Shown one piece after another: positions 21,744-35,300 of a stretch of DNA of 64,000 nucleotides. The stretch covers positions 1,364,001-1,428,000 of the forward strand of contig CM028335.1 in assembly GCA_016647705.1 (NCBI GenBank). Direction: 5' to 3'. Below the pieces are notes generated by a model. It was not told the DNA's origin, searched no databases, and was given only the letters and a program-made list of their open reading frames with translations. The DNA comes from Eucommia ulmoides (taxonomy: Eukaryota; Streptophyta; Magnoliopsida; Garryales; Eucommiaceae). The position numbers and the translations under genes are program-made. Numbering within the stretch: the first letter of the stretch is position 1; every line of letters begins with the position of its first letter.

Positions 21744-22427
21744 GGGTATGTTTGATAAAAAAATTAAGTACTTAAAATTGATTATATTAAGTATTTAATT
21801 AATTAAGTTTGTTTGATAAATGTAATTAATATTACTTAATTAATTAAGTTAACTTAAAAATTAAGTCAAAATATGAGTAAAAAATTAAGTCAAGATCTCT
21901 TCACTTATTTCATTTTACTTAATACACTCCATTATTTCCCATTTAAAAAAAATTATATTTTGACCATTTTACCCTTGATTTCCTATGAGCGTTTAATTAG
22001 AGTTAAGATTAATGAGAATTAGATTAATTTTGGATTATTTTATGATTTTAATTTTATTTTATATTTAAATAATTGTTATAATTTAATTTAAGCAATCAAA
22101 CTACATAACAAAATATATAATATTTACATATTTTTTTTTGGTTAATTTCTATTTTTAATTTTAATATAATTTATTTTTTTAAAAATGAACACCCTGATTT
22201 TATTGTTTTGTTTTCAATTTTTTATTTTTTTTTATTTTCACATTATCTTGATTCAAAAGTAGTTATGTAAATTAAACAATTTTCAGCATACAAATTCTAT
22301 ACTTATTAAACAAATAAAAAAAAATTCAACACTTAAATTTTTAGCACAATTTTATCAAACAACCTTCTTAAATTTTCAGCACTTAAAATTTCAGCACTTA
22401 AAAATTAAGTCGTTATCAAACAAGCCC
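21744..22427. mobile_element. MITE with TAA duplication, GTTTGATAA termini (684 bp)
   Basis: The left GGGTATGTTTGATAA and right TTATCAAACAAGCCC are inverted and flanked by TAA (21741-21743; 22428-22430). The arms contain AAAATTAAGTACTTAAAA-type blocks. A related copy is at 26305-26755, and a remnant lies near 60686. Confidence 0.8.
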
Positions 22428-22499
22428 TAAAACTTTGAATGATAAAAAAAGGGAATACCTTCCATTGGCAGCCGGAATAACACCTAGCTGGCTTCAAAT

Positions 22500-22916
22500 C
22501 TACCGCTATAAAATCGTTTCCTCTGCCGCCAAATTATTTGAAATACGGAAGAAGCAAAAGAGCGCCTCTCTCTCTCTCTGTGCAATTCCGGAAGCCCTAA
22601 TTTCAGTATATTTCTCTGTTTCGTTGCAATTTGGAGTATCGAATATCAGCACCTTCATTTGATCGATTCACAACAACGATAAGAAGGAAACGACATTTTT
22701 CTCAGTTTCTCTGTGTTTGTGTGAGTGGATCAACAATGGAGGATCGTCGAAAATTCGCAACAGGCAGCAAAAGTTGAAGGAAGAAATCTCGAAAGTTGAG
22801 AGCAGTTTCGATTTGACGTCAGAGGACGCAGGCATCGTTGCCGTCCGCATCAGCGACGGAAGCTCGGTTGAGGTCATTTCTCCACCGTCTGGTTCGCTCG
22901 GGACACGCTCAACTCC
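22500..22916 (+). other. Orphan gene head: promoter-like region and exon-like open stretch
   Basis: A TATA-like CTATAAAATCG (near 22506) is followed by a CT-rich leader with no ATG until 22736. The stretch to 22916 has higher GC than its surroundings and one open frame (SKIRNRQQKLKEEISKVESS and onward, acidic and serine-rich) that ends at a good donor, GTACGT. The ATG at 22736 is not in that frame and gives only 13 codons. No downstream exon is recognisable before the TauE gene. It may be the 5' remnant of a gene, or a first exon with a frame lesion. The protein is unknown to me. Confidence 0.35.
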
Positions 22917-23329
22917 GTACGTTCTGATTCTCTCTCTCTCTGATCGAAGCGTGTATTTCATCTCTTGATCCTGCTTATTACTATCTGTGTTTCACGTATT
23001 AAATCCTGAATTGAATCACATACATTCTCCCTGTTACGTCGAACAATCACTTACTTGATGTGAATTACCTTCGCGATTGATTTCTGGAAAGAGCACAAAA
23101 CCTTTTTGACGAGAAAATATAGTTTAATTTTTCTCAATTTTGATTTTGCTTCCTGAATGAGATTTAGCTTCGTTGCTGATAAATGGAGGAACGAGGAAAT
23201 ATTTTGAACCTAATCTTTCATCTGAGTTTGCAATCAATTATCAATTGAAAACTGGACTAGACCGGGTTCACTGTTAAAATTTGGCTTTGATTTTTTTTTT
23301 TTTTCAAATGCTTGGCACAACCTAGTGTG

Positions 23330-23694
23330 AGTGAGTTGGTGAAGTGGAAATCCATTGATTAGGTCAGTGAAGTGAGAATTATCTGAGTAGGTCTTCTACG
23401 CTTTTGCATATAAATAAAGGTCGAGAGCTTGGCAATTTGTGCCCATTTGAGAACAACCCATTTGAGAGTTAAGAGAGAATTTTGAGAGATTTTGTTGTTA
23501 GTTCTTGAGTTTAAGAATTTATCTTTTTTTTGTGTAATTTTCTTCATATTAGTGAAACCATTCGTTATTCTTCGTATGTGGAGTAGGCAAGTTATGACGA
23601 ACCGCGTTATATCTTATGTCTCTTTTGTATTTGTCATTTTCTTTGCTTCTACATATTCTTTATTTTCATATTTTTGTCGTCTCTAAGCGCAACA
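23330..23694 (+). repeat. Solo LTR related to Copia element 2
   Basis: GATTTTGTTGTTAGTTCTTG, TTTTCTTCATATTAGTGAAACC and CGTTATATCTT match both LTRs of the element at 27215-29119 in order. The right end (AACA, 23694) corresponds to their CCAACA end. The left boundary is uncertain. No internal region is attached. Confidence 0.75.
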
Positions 23695-25250
23695 TTCACC
23701 GCTTGTTTTGGATTATAAATGCCACAAAGACACCAAATTATATCTAAATCTGAAATTTAGCCAGATCAGACCCTGAGATTCAAGTTTCTTTGATGTTCCC
23801 TTCCATTTTCACCATACCTTGTGAGCAATTGTTTTCCGCATACATTTATAAGCGTTCTTATAACACGTACTCAACTACTCATAGGCAACAATGGATGAAA
23901 TTAAAATCCTGCAGCAGATTTCCGAAGAAGACACAGATGATAAGAAATGTGTAATGAATCTATTCATTTTAAAGGTTTAAATGAGCAGTTAGGAATATAG
24001 TGGTTTGGGAATTCTTATTGATGTCAAACATGGTTCAAACACCTGGCTTTAAGTACGGATGATTTGACTACGAAAGAATAATGAAAAATATGTAACGCTC
24101 AATTTACATGGATGATTTGACTATGGGAGAATGAGAGACGAATTCCCATAACTTTTATTCTGATACTAGATTCCAACTTAAAATCATATGGTGGCAAGTG
24201 AAGTAACTTATTTGATTTATATAGTGGTTTGAGAATTCTCAAATGATACTATGTCATAAAATTCCAATTCAAAATTATATAGTGTCAAGTGGAGTAATTA
24301 TCTTGATTTATATAGTGATTTTAGAACTCTCTAATGATCGTTGTTGTTGAACAAAAATTCACTCAATATTAGGCCAATCAAATCATTTACAAATTATTTT
24401 TTTAATGTTTTTTTTGCCACAAATCCTAAATTCCGCAACCCACTTTGTACAATAGTTTTTCGAGAAAACCAATAATTCAGTCAAAGTATAAAGTCATTGC
24501 ACAACATAAAATTTTCCTGCAATTTTTTACATGAATAAATTACAATAATTTTCATGAAATACAATAACCTTTTATTTTTGAAAAAATATATTTTAAGTTG
24601 TAGAATGCATGAGTAAAATTTTTAAGTTTCTGGACTGTTTACCAAGAACTCCTTTTTTATTTATTTTTTTATTTTGAGTGGGAAAAAAAATCATTTGTTA
24701 AAAAAAAAAAAATTAAACATGAGTAATTTTTTTTCAGAATGATTTTTTCATTCTTTCGTTTGTTTAAACAATGAAATCAAAAACTTTGAATATATATCTA
24801 TTTCTAGAATATTTCAGAACAAAAAACAGAATTTTCATCCCAGATTATTAGAAGTGAAAATAGAAAAGCACAAACACTAACCAAACGCCACCCAAATTAA
24901 TCAGAAAACATAATAAACTTAAGATGTACGTAAGAAGGAGGTGTTAGCGCGCTGCTAACACTCAACAAAACGCCCAAATGTTTTTTTTGTGGAAACACTA
25001 TATAAATTTTATTGTATGATGGTCAATTAGGTATTGGCCAACATTGAATAATAATAGTACTGTACAAATGCATATCTACCCCTATTTCCCTTTTCTTTTT
25101 TTTTTTTTTAGTTGTAAACCAGGATATATCCCCAGATCACGATCGGCGGAGACTAATCCCGCGAAATACTGTTGGACACCGAAGCAGGCACCTCTTCCAA
25201 CAGAGCACTCTCCATACACAATTCCCAGATTTCGATCCTTGTTTGCCTTT
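23695..25250. other. Spacer between solo LTR and TauE/SafE gene
   Basis: AT-rich and non-coding. Two TTATATAGTGGTTTGAGAATTC-type imperfect repeats recur near 24220 and 24310 (also 23998). A MITE of the GTTTGGTTAC family occupies about 24632-24893. Positions 25108-25257 are probably the 3' UTR of the minus-strand gene. Confidence 0.5.
24632..24893. mobile_element. Small MITE, GTTTGGTTAC family
   Basis: GGACTGTTTACCAAGAAC at the left and CACTAACCAAACGCCACC at the right are inverted in part. The interior has ATCATTTGTT and AGAACAAAAAACAGAA blocks shared with related copies. Confidence 0.5.
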
Positions 25251-25257
25251 TTGATGT

Positions 25258-28200
25258 TCATTGACTGCTGCAAAAATCTAAAAATCCCATGAATTCATGA
25301 TTTTGTATCATTTGGATGCTCTTCTCAATGCCAATTACCCCTGTCATACATACATTTCCCACAATTAAGTTTACAATTATAAGAAGTTTAATAACACAAT
25401 TTTGGGTGCTTCTAAATAAGGATGACAATAAAAATCGAACCGACAGGTAATTAAGCAAAATCGCACCAAATACTCTGGTTGAAATCGTCTAACTGGTTTG
25501 GTTGTGATTTTAATTTTGAAATTAATAACCGAAATGGTTTTGGTTTTGGGCTAATTACAACGAAACTTAACAACAAAACTAACTAAGAAACTGATATTTT
25601 AGATATATTTTTATGACATATATATCTTTTTTTAATATATTTATAATTTAACCCCTCATATATATAGATATATATATGTTTCTTATTTATTTACAATTTA
25701 ATCTCTCATATATATGTGTGTTAGGGTTTGATTTTGTTTTTTATAAAATTGAAATTTTATAAATGGTTTCATGGTTTTGGTTTTGGTTTTGTATGAAGTT
25801 AAATGGTTCGGTTTTAAAACTGTTTAAAAAAAAATTCTGGTATATGTCGAACAGTTTTGGTTTTGATTTTGATTTTATATGAAACCGGACTAAAATCGAA
25901 GCATTGACATGTCTACTTCTAAATAAACACTCCGGTAAAAATATATAAAAATATTTTTAGTTAATTATTATTTTATCGTTATATATCGGTGGCGACATTG
26001 CAGCGAATCTATTCAAATCAGTAGTGGACGGCCACGGATAAATATATATATAGATATTTTTATTTTTTTTTAAATGTGTATTTATCAAAAATGGGTGTAC
26101 TTATAAAATTACTCTTTTTTTTTCCTTAATATATTTAAAGTCAAATTAGGAAAACACCCACCACTTTATATTAATTGATTTTTATTTTTTTAAATCTAAT
26201 TCTTAATTATCTAGTTATATGTAGCTTAAAACTTAAATTTCTTATTATGAATAGCTATTTTCGTTTTAATTTTTGTAATTGAATAAAATATCATTAAAAC
26301 TAAGTCCATGTTTGATAACCGTTTAAATTTTGAGTGCTGAGTTTTAAATGCTGAATATATTAAGTATTCAATTTTTTAGTACTTTTAACTTTTAAAAAAA
26401 AAAAAATTGTACAAATTTTTATTCTTAAAATAATTTTTACAACTTTATTTTTCTGAAGTATTTTCTCTTTTTCTATATTTTTTTTAAATTTAATAGTTTC
26501 TCCATCTATAATTTTTTGTATATAACTTTTTCTGTGAGATTTTAAAATTTTGTTATAAAATGTTAATTATGATAATTAAATATTTTATGATATTAAGTGA
26601 TAACTAAAAATTAAATGGATTATATATCATTTAAAATTGTGAATAATTTTTTAAGTAATATTTATTTTTTTAAGTAGTTGTTTAATTTTATTATCAAAGG
26701 TAATTAATTCGATAGAAATTTAATACATTTTTAATTACTTTTTGTTATCAAAAGGGTGTTAGTTTTTGGCTCATTTTTCAAGTGGGCCAGACTTTTTTTT
26801 TTTTTTTTTTTTATGAAATGCATCCACCTTTGTTCTTCACATGTAGGGTTTTTACCTTATTTTTCGAAGTGGGGGAATTTGTTTTGTTTTGTTCTCTTAA
26901 TGTTATAAACAATTATTTTTGATAAATAGAGAACCTTTTGACAAAAGAGAATTCTCTCTTTTATTTATCTCCAACAACCGAAGGTAACCATTATTGTTTA
27001 TAAGAAGCAACCCTTTAAAGAAATTCTGTCTTCTCTCTTTATTTGTCAAACTTTCGACTACAACAATGAGAGATTTTTCTCTCATATTTGTTTTTACCTT
27101 CCGACACCGTTTTTGAAGAAAAAGAGAAGATGAAAAAAAAAATTAATTTTTCTTCTTATTCTTTGACAATAAAATGGCAAAGGATTAGTTGCAGATAAGT
27201 AGATCACACCAATTATGCATGTATCTCTTGTGAGGTGTATTGGGAATTCCAGTTAAGAATTTTGTGTGCCCATAATAAAAAAATGTGTATTTGTTGAGAG
27301 ATTTTTTAGAAGATTTTGTTATTAATTCTTCAGTTGAAAAACTTATCTCCATTTGTGTATTTTTCTTCATATTAGCGAAACCATTTGTTGTTTTTCGCCC
27401 ATGGAGTAGACAAGTTGTGCCAAACCACGTTATATCTTGTCTCTTTTATATTCGCCATTTTCTTAGCTTCTGTATATTCTCTATTCTCATATTTTTATCG
27501 TTTCTGAACCCAACAAGTGGTATAGGAGCCCAAGGTTCAATGACTTCCGCAAAATTTGAAATAGAGAAATTTGATTGTGAGAATGACTTTAGTTTGTGGC
27601 GTATCAAAATAAGCGCATTTTTGCAACAAGGAGGTTTGGCAAAAAATTTGGATGCAGACGAGGCATCCAAGTTATCTAAGGAGCATGCAGCAGGTATAGA
27701 AGAAAAGGCACATAGTGTAATTCAATTATCTCTTGCGGATACAGCGCTTAGGGAGGTTGCAAACGAAGAAACAACTAAAGGGATATGGGACAAGCTAGAA
27801 AGCTTGTATATGACGAAATCTCTCACGAACCGGTTATATTTGAAGCAACGGTTATACACTCTCAGGATGGAGGCGAGTATGTTCATATACCAGCACCTTG
27901 ATAATTTTAATCGAATTATCATGGATTTGAAGAATATTGACGTCAAGGTTGACGAGGAGGACCAGACTCTTATCCTTTTGTGTTTACTACCAATTTCATA
28001 TGATTCCTTTGTTAATTCCATGTTATATGAACGTGATTCAATTTCCTTGGCCGACGTCAATGCATCCTTAAACTTGAAAGAGTTGAGAACTAAGTTGAAT
28101 GGCGAAGGTAGTGATGATCGGGCTGCAAGCCTGTTCGTTAAAGGGAAGAAAGGTTCAGTGAAAGGCGGCGGTAAATCAAAGAAAGACATTAAATGTCATT

Positions 28201-29286
28201 ATTGTCACCAGTTTGGGCATTACAAGTCAGAATGTCCTATGCTCAAAAAACGTGATGGTCAAGAGACAGATGTAGAGGCGAATGTTGGTTTGAATGAAGA
28301 TTCACAATATGTTCTTTCTATTTTAGCTCCAAAAATTCACTCCAAAGACGAGTGGATTTTAGATTCGGGTTGCTTCTATCACGTGTCTCGTAATAGGGAT
28401 GCGTTTACCACCTATAATTCAATCAATGGTGGCACAGTCTTGATGGGTAACAATATTTCCTACAAGATTGTTGGGATAGGCTCAGTCCGGATCCGATTCC
28501 ATGATGGAGCTCTTAGAACATTGACGGGTGTCTGTCGTGAACTAGATTTGCAAAAGAGTCTCGTGTCTTTGAGCAGTTTGGATTCCAAAGGTTGTCGGTT
28601 CTCCGCGAGAGGTGGAGTTTTAAGGGTGTGCAGAGGTGTCGTAACAATGATGACAAGGAGAAAGATTGACAGCCTTTATATTCTTCAAGCTGGTACAGTT
28701 AGTACTATAGGTGTTTTGGGGTCTCAGAAACAGGTGGAGCTTCAGATGAGATAATTTGGTGGAGTGCGAGTTAATACTCTTTCAGTCTGTGGAAGAGCGT
28801 TTTCAGAGAAGACATGTTGAGTGTATCTCTTGTAAGATGTATTGGGAATTACTGTTAGGAATTTTGTATGCTCATACTCAAAGAGTGTGTATTTTTTTGG
28901 AAAAAAATTTGGGGAGATTTTGTTGTTAGTTCTTGAGTTCAAAAACTTATCTCCATTTATGTATTTTCTTCATATTAGTAAAATTATTTGTTGTTCTTCG
29001 CCCGTGAAATAGCCAAATTGTGCTAAATCACGTTATATCTTGTCTTTTTTGTGTTCGTTATTTTTTCCGCTTCCCTATATTCTCTATTTTCATATTTTTG
29101 CCACCTCTGAACCCAAACAGAAAGACCTAATTCTTCATGTAAATTTATTATTATGATTAGTTATTTTAGTTTTAATTTTTTTTATAGAATAAAATTGTAC
29201 TCGAAATGTGTAAATGGTATTTTAGTTTTAGGTTTGGGTTTATACCCTAACACAAAGTAACAAGTAAAAGAAAAAAAATATATACA

Positions 29287-29318
<32 letters not shown>

Positions 29319-32300
29319 AGAAAAGGTTACCCATTGTGAGAGCACTGGCAAAAATGACGGCAGAGAGGATGAAAATAATGATTGAAGCTCTCTTAAGAAT
29401 TGCGATGAGTTTTCTGATAAAACATTGCCCCCAGAAACCGGCCATGACTGACACTGCCATTAGGTATAAAGCTGCAAAAATATGTAATTCGTTACTATTA
29501 TCTTGATATTTTTAACGAGTGAATAATGACATATACGTGACCAGTATTACACGTGTGAATAGTAAATTTCGCATGAACATAAAATTACCTACGTGTAAAC
29601 AGTAAAACGCGTTTTGGACTTTTCCAAAATATTTATTTTGTCATTCTCTTAGATTATAAATAGGTTTTTAATTCATAAGTTTATAAGGTCATGGCAAATG
29701 AGAGGCCAAGAGTGAGCCATCGGCGAGAGAGAAACACAGATAAAGAACTTGACAGAGAGATAATTGAGTGGGTAAGTTGAGAATATAGAGCTTTTCTCCG
29801 TAGACGTAGACAAATTGTTGGCCAAATAATGTTAAATTTTGTGTGTGAACTTGCATTTATGTGACTAATCCTTAGAATGAGAAATGTCATTGTGTCATTC
29901 CTGTTAAACTAGAGATGTGAATATCTTTTTATTATTGAATCCCATATCACTTGTGTCACCCGATCTTGAGCCATTTATAAAACCGACGACAACCCTCTTC
30001 TTACAAGGCGTCTTTTCAGAGTGAGTTAGATGTATTGGGTTTCTACATTAATTATATAATTTTTTTTTTTTTTAAATGTAATTAAGATTTATGATATAAT
30101 GTTAGAGTTAACATTGAATAATTCAATGGTTTTTACTTACCATAAGGAATGGGGAACCTCTTGAGAAGGTAAAACTCGACCACAGATAAAGATGAGGAGA
30201 ACATCATCACAAATGTGGCTGTCGCACTTGCCACCTGCAAACAACAAACAAAAATCATTACATTTACATCTTCCAACACCAACAAAAGATAAAACGCCGA
30301 CAACATTCTATCACAAGTCCCTTTTGTTTTTTTGCAAATAATTCAATATTGTCGGGATATTCATGTGATAATCTTCAAATCAGATTTCGATTCTTCGTGT
30401 TCCAATGAATATTGATGCTACAATAGTACAATCTATTTTAGTTGAAAAATGAGGCATTATATGTTGCTTAAATTTTTTTTAACTATATATATGTATATAT
30501 ATAAAAAAAAAAAAAGTAACCCGGTGCTTCAAAACTCTCACTGTGCGCGGAGTTCAGAGAAAGGTCGGACTATTTAGACTTATTGTACGCAGTCTTATCC
30601 TGTTTTTTTTGCAAAAGACTGTTTTCACGATTCGAATCCGTGACCTCCAGATCACATTGCGACAACTCTTACCATTGCACTAAGACTCCCCTTCAACTAT
30701 ATATATATATTCAATTTATTTTCTATATATAACCACCATATACAAAAAATAAATAAATAAAAGTAAAACCAAAAAATAAAAAAATATCGAAAAAAATATA
30801 AAAGCAACAAATAGAAAACAAGAGATATAGAGAGTAAAAAATGAAAAATAAAAATAAAAACAAAAATTCAAAACTAAAAGAATATGAAAAAATATTTTAT
30901 AAGGGTATTCTCTCTAGTATTGTTTGATTAGAGGAATATGAAATAAAGACGATATAAAAATATAAGGAAAAGTATTCACTTCCCTAATTTATTATTTTAT
31001 CTTCATATATTTAATAAAATTAAAATTTCTATAATTAAAGGTATAAGTATTCTTTTTTTTTTTTTTTTAATATACATAAATTTTTGCCCCTATTTTCCGT
31101 GCATTACCTCCCAAAAAGTGAAAATAAATTTTTCCGTGCATGTTTCTTCTTATTTTTTTTTCACTCCAATTTTCCTTTCATACCAAACATTTTTTTCTTT
31201 TTTTAATCCTTTTTTATTTTTTCATCCCTTCATTTTTCCATCCTTAGTTAAGTAAATAATTTTTTTTATTGAATTAATTATATTAATTGCACATATCTCT
31301 GCCCACGTCTAATATCTAATACTAATATTTAAAAATGGAAAGAGAGTCAAGATTTTAACGAGGTTAAAAAATATATTTTTTAAGCCTTTTGGTAAATTCT
31401 TACGTATTTTTATTTTTTTTATTTTTTTATATATCAAATAACAAGTGACTCATTTAATTTTGTCTATTTTTGGTTTTAGTTGATTTAACTTTTTTTTTCT
31501 AATTCATATACAAATGTATGATTAAATTTTTTTGTCCATATTTAAAATTATTTAAAAACAATAATTGTCATTCAAAAATAAAGTAAATACAATATAAATT
31601 AATTAAATTAGAATTTGTTGACTTGTAAAAATTGATAAAAAAAATAATCGTAATTTATGGTTATTTATTTATTATTTTATTGTGTATTAGTAAAAGTTAA
31701 TTTGTAGAAATATAATTTTATTTTTATGATTATCTATGTAATTTTTAGTAGTATATTTATATTCGGTATTTATAAAACACCATTATTCACTAAAATTTAA
31801 ATATTCGTTTCTCGGATTTTGTTACCAAAATAATCAAATGATATTTACGTGTTTCATGTTTCAATATTAAGAATTTATTATAATTTTTTTTTAAACCCGC
31901 GCAATGCGACTAGAGAGCGTACCTGAGGAATAACACCGATCTCAAGAAGGAGAGGCCCCAAGACGAAGCCACCGCCGGAACCCAGTAGGCCCCCAACAGT
32001 GCCCCCAACGACTCCACACAACGCACAAAAGATTAGGTTCCTCATTGTCCAGTCAATGGCAGCCTCGCATACAGACTGAGTGTTGCCTTCACTCATCCTC
32101 CTCTTGCTTTCTCTGTTCAGTTTAACACATTCATACCCAAACACTCCAAATGCAACTGGTAACTGCAAAAAAATAAAAATAAAATTGATGTTTTTTTTTT
32201 GCAATTGGTAAGGGCTTGTTTGGTAGTGCTTCAATTTGTGAATTGTTATTATTTGGTATTTGGGTAAAAGTAGTGATAATAATAACTAAACGAGTTTTTT

Positions 32301-35300
32301 GCACTTCGCACTCCCGAAGTTTCAGAGAAATTTCACTTTAGACTATTGTCCTTTCAATTTCAACACATTGAACCCTAAAGTATCCAAATCGTGTCAAATG
32401 AGTCAATTTGTTATTTTTTATGACGAAATTCACCCACGTAGATGATTCCGTATTTAATATATGGTTGATTTCTGTCATAAAAAAATAACAGAAGGATTAA
32501 TTTTAGAGTTTAATAAGTTCAAATTGAAAGTGTAGGGGTTAAATTGAGATTTCTCCAAAACTTCAGGAGTACAAAGTGCAAAAACCTCTAATTGAAAAAA
32601 AAAAAAAAAAAAAAAGAATTATCGCATTTTTATTTTTGATGAATTTATTTTTTTATTTCTCATGATTTAATCAACTTCGCATATTATTTATTGGGCTAAT
32701 AACATTTTGCCTCATTATACTTTACAACCCAGTACCATTTTTATAAGTCCTGATCTTCAGTGGTTCTCATTAAAGTACAACAGTTACGTTTATAAATTAA
32801 TGGTCAAATCTCAAAAGGTCAAAATTAATAAATTATTTAATATTAATTTAAATTTATACACTCCGACTAGATTAGATAGGATAATATCCTTTGCCTTTTT
32901 TCAACTACAAAGGTAAATGACAACAAAAACACCATAAAAATGTAGAGTGCAATTCGATCAAACCATAGTCGGACAAAATGCTATTTAACCCTTATTCTGA
33001 TTTAGTTGAATTTTTAATTAGCATCTAAACTAAAATTAAAATTCTAATTTTTATTCAATGAATTTAGTTTTAGATTAAGTGCTCATTTAGTGTATATCAG
33101 GAGCAAGATATAGATTAAAAAAAAGAGAACAGTCCGGTACTACAAAACTCCTGCTATTCACAGAGTTTAGGGAAGGGTCGGAACAACCAAACTAGAGACA
33201 ACTATGCATCAAATGAAATTCACATACCTGTAATAGGTTGAGCACCCAATACCATGTACCGCAAACCACTAAATCATTCTGCAAAAGCAATACCACCAAC
33301 ATGAATATGGCTATCAACATATGATTGCAAAACTTTGATATTTCCAATAAATATCTAATCATAGATGTGACTTATATTTGATACCACCAAACAACAAAAT
33401 AATGAATGTGACTTATATTTGATACCACCAAACAACAAAATAATGAATGTGACTCACTTATATTTGGTACCATAAGCCTAATAGTTAGGGCAAATGTAGT
33501 GCTTATATTTGATACCATAAACCTAATAGATTTGGACGGAAAATAGACTGTGCTGAGCACAATAACACTTTCCAATAGAAATATTTTTGTCATTTCAACA
33601 CTTCAATGGACCTACTATGTTTTTCCCTAACCTTTTTCTAACAACGATGACCAAAAAAAAAAAAAAAAATTCAATCGTTATTAAGAAAAAATATATTAGT
33701 TAATAGAATGATAAAATGATGAAAATATTCTCGCCAGGTGTCGAAAACAACTTATTCTTCGTCCAGAATCAATAATAACGTCTTCAATTTTGCGAGATTG
33801 AAATAAATGCGAAACTTGAAAGATCAAATGTGCAATTTGACAAATCTCAAGATCGAGTAGAGACATACCCTATACTTTATCGACCAAAAAATTAATTTCA
33901 CGTAATTCTTTATCTAATTAGCATATACTGTTTCATGTATGAGAGAGAGAGAGAGAGCTTGCCTTGATGATCTGAAGAAAGAGAAAAGATACCCATACAA
34001 GAAGCAACACCAGAATTCTCTTCCATTTCAGATTGGACCGCAAAATTTGCTGAACAAATGCAAGAAAAATTTACTCAAAAAATGACTGAATTGTTTGGGT
34101 TGGGGTGGGATGGGGGGTTGGTGGGGGGGGGGGGGGGGGGGGGCAAAAGGTTCATTTTCATTAGTGACCAAACAAGCTTTGCTCACCATTGCTGTTTTCT
34201 CCTCTCTAGGAACCAAAGGCTCATATACTGTATCAATTAAAACTGGAGAAGAGAGCGAATGTGTCAAAAAGAGATACACTGTGGTTTATTGGTGAAATTC
34301 ACTTCCACTGTGTTTGGTATGCTGGAATGAAATGAAATTCACTTGTGTCAAAAAGAGATACATTGTGAGCATCACTTACGTTCTCCTCGGGAATTTACTG
34401 CTGTTTGTTGGTCTACCATTGCTTTCTGCAATTACAAAGAATACAATAAGAATGAGAAATGTACCAACACTAATAATTACTGAGCACTGTTTAGTAACGT
34501 TTTTTTAAGCGTTTTCTAAAATAATTACAAAATAATTTGAAAAAAAAAAATTTACTTAAAAAAGAATTGTGTAGAATGTTAGTATTATTACTATAAATAA
34601 TTTCTTAATAAAAAAAGGAAAAAAATGGGTGGAGAGGTTTTTAATTCTATCATCATATCTCCGTCGATCTTTTATCATATAGAAATTAAAGAAGCAAAAA
34701 CAACTCTTTTTCTTTTTGAAAAAACTACTAAAAATCATGTTTTCAATTTTTTTATTTAATTTTTGAATTTTTTAAAGTGGAAAACCGTAGAAACTCAAGG
34801 TGCCTAACTTACTCTTAAAAGACACTTTGAAAAAGGAGGTTTATCCCTAAATTTATATATAGTTCAGGTTCAGGTAGTACAAGCGATGTAAGATTCAGTA
34901 AAAATAAACGCTTATTTCAAAATTAAATATTTTTATGTTTAATTAATGAAAAAAAAGAAACATTACAAAATAGTGAGTCGGTAACACATGTTACTTATTT
35001 CATTTATACACAATTAATAATACAACTAACCTTCAAAATAGTTTCTTCCTTCCACATCTCAATCCCCTTGAAGAAAGATCTGGATGACGTCCCTGTTGAC
35101 GACATTCAAAGAATATAAGTTTAAAAAAATGGTGTGTCAATTATTTTAAGAACAATCATTGATGCTCTACTCGAGCATCCAAGGGAGAGAAAAAAAAACA
35201 ATATAATCTAAACCTCAACTACCATGATTATCGTGATCTAAAAAAATTGAACACATGTTACATCATTTGCCCCTTTTAATTTCGCTAGTTTTATTAAGGT

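Larger units (their letters stand above)
27215..29119 (+). mobile_element. Copia element 2, internally deleted (gag-protease only)
   Basis: Two LTRs of about 300 bp (27215-27515; 28815-29119) surround 1.3 kb of gag plus protease. Integrase, RT and RNase H are absent. A primer-binding-like TGGTATAGGAGCC follows the 5' LTR at 27518. The LTRs differ by roughly 12-14% over the aligned 200 bp by eye, so it is much older than Copia element 1. No target duplication found. It lies antisense in the last TauE/SafE intron. Confidence 0.85.

Noticed and set aside
25108..25257. Separate small gene downstream of the TauE/SafE stop (minus strand), 63-codon frame ending in poly-lysine
   Set aside because: The lysines come from an A-run; the stretch is more simply the 3' UTR, and no family match is recognised.
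30600..30694. tRNA gene on the minus strand
   Set aside because: Box A/B-like sequence is present but no cloverleaf is evident, and the downstream part matches an Au-type SINE with flanking duplications.
34028..34279. 83-codon minus frame with a proline run
   Set aside because: It reads through two real TauE/SafE exons and the intron between them, where a G-run encodes the prolines.
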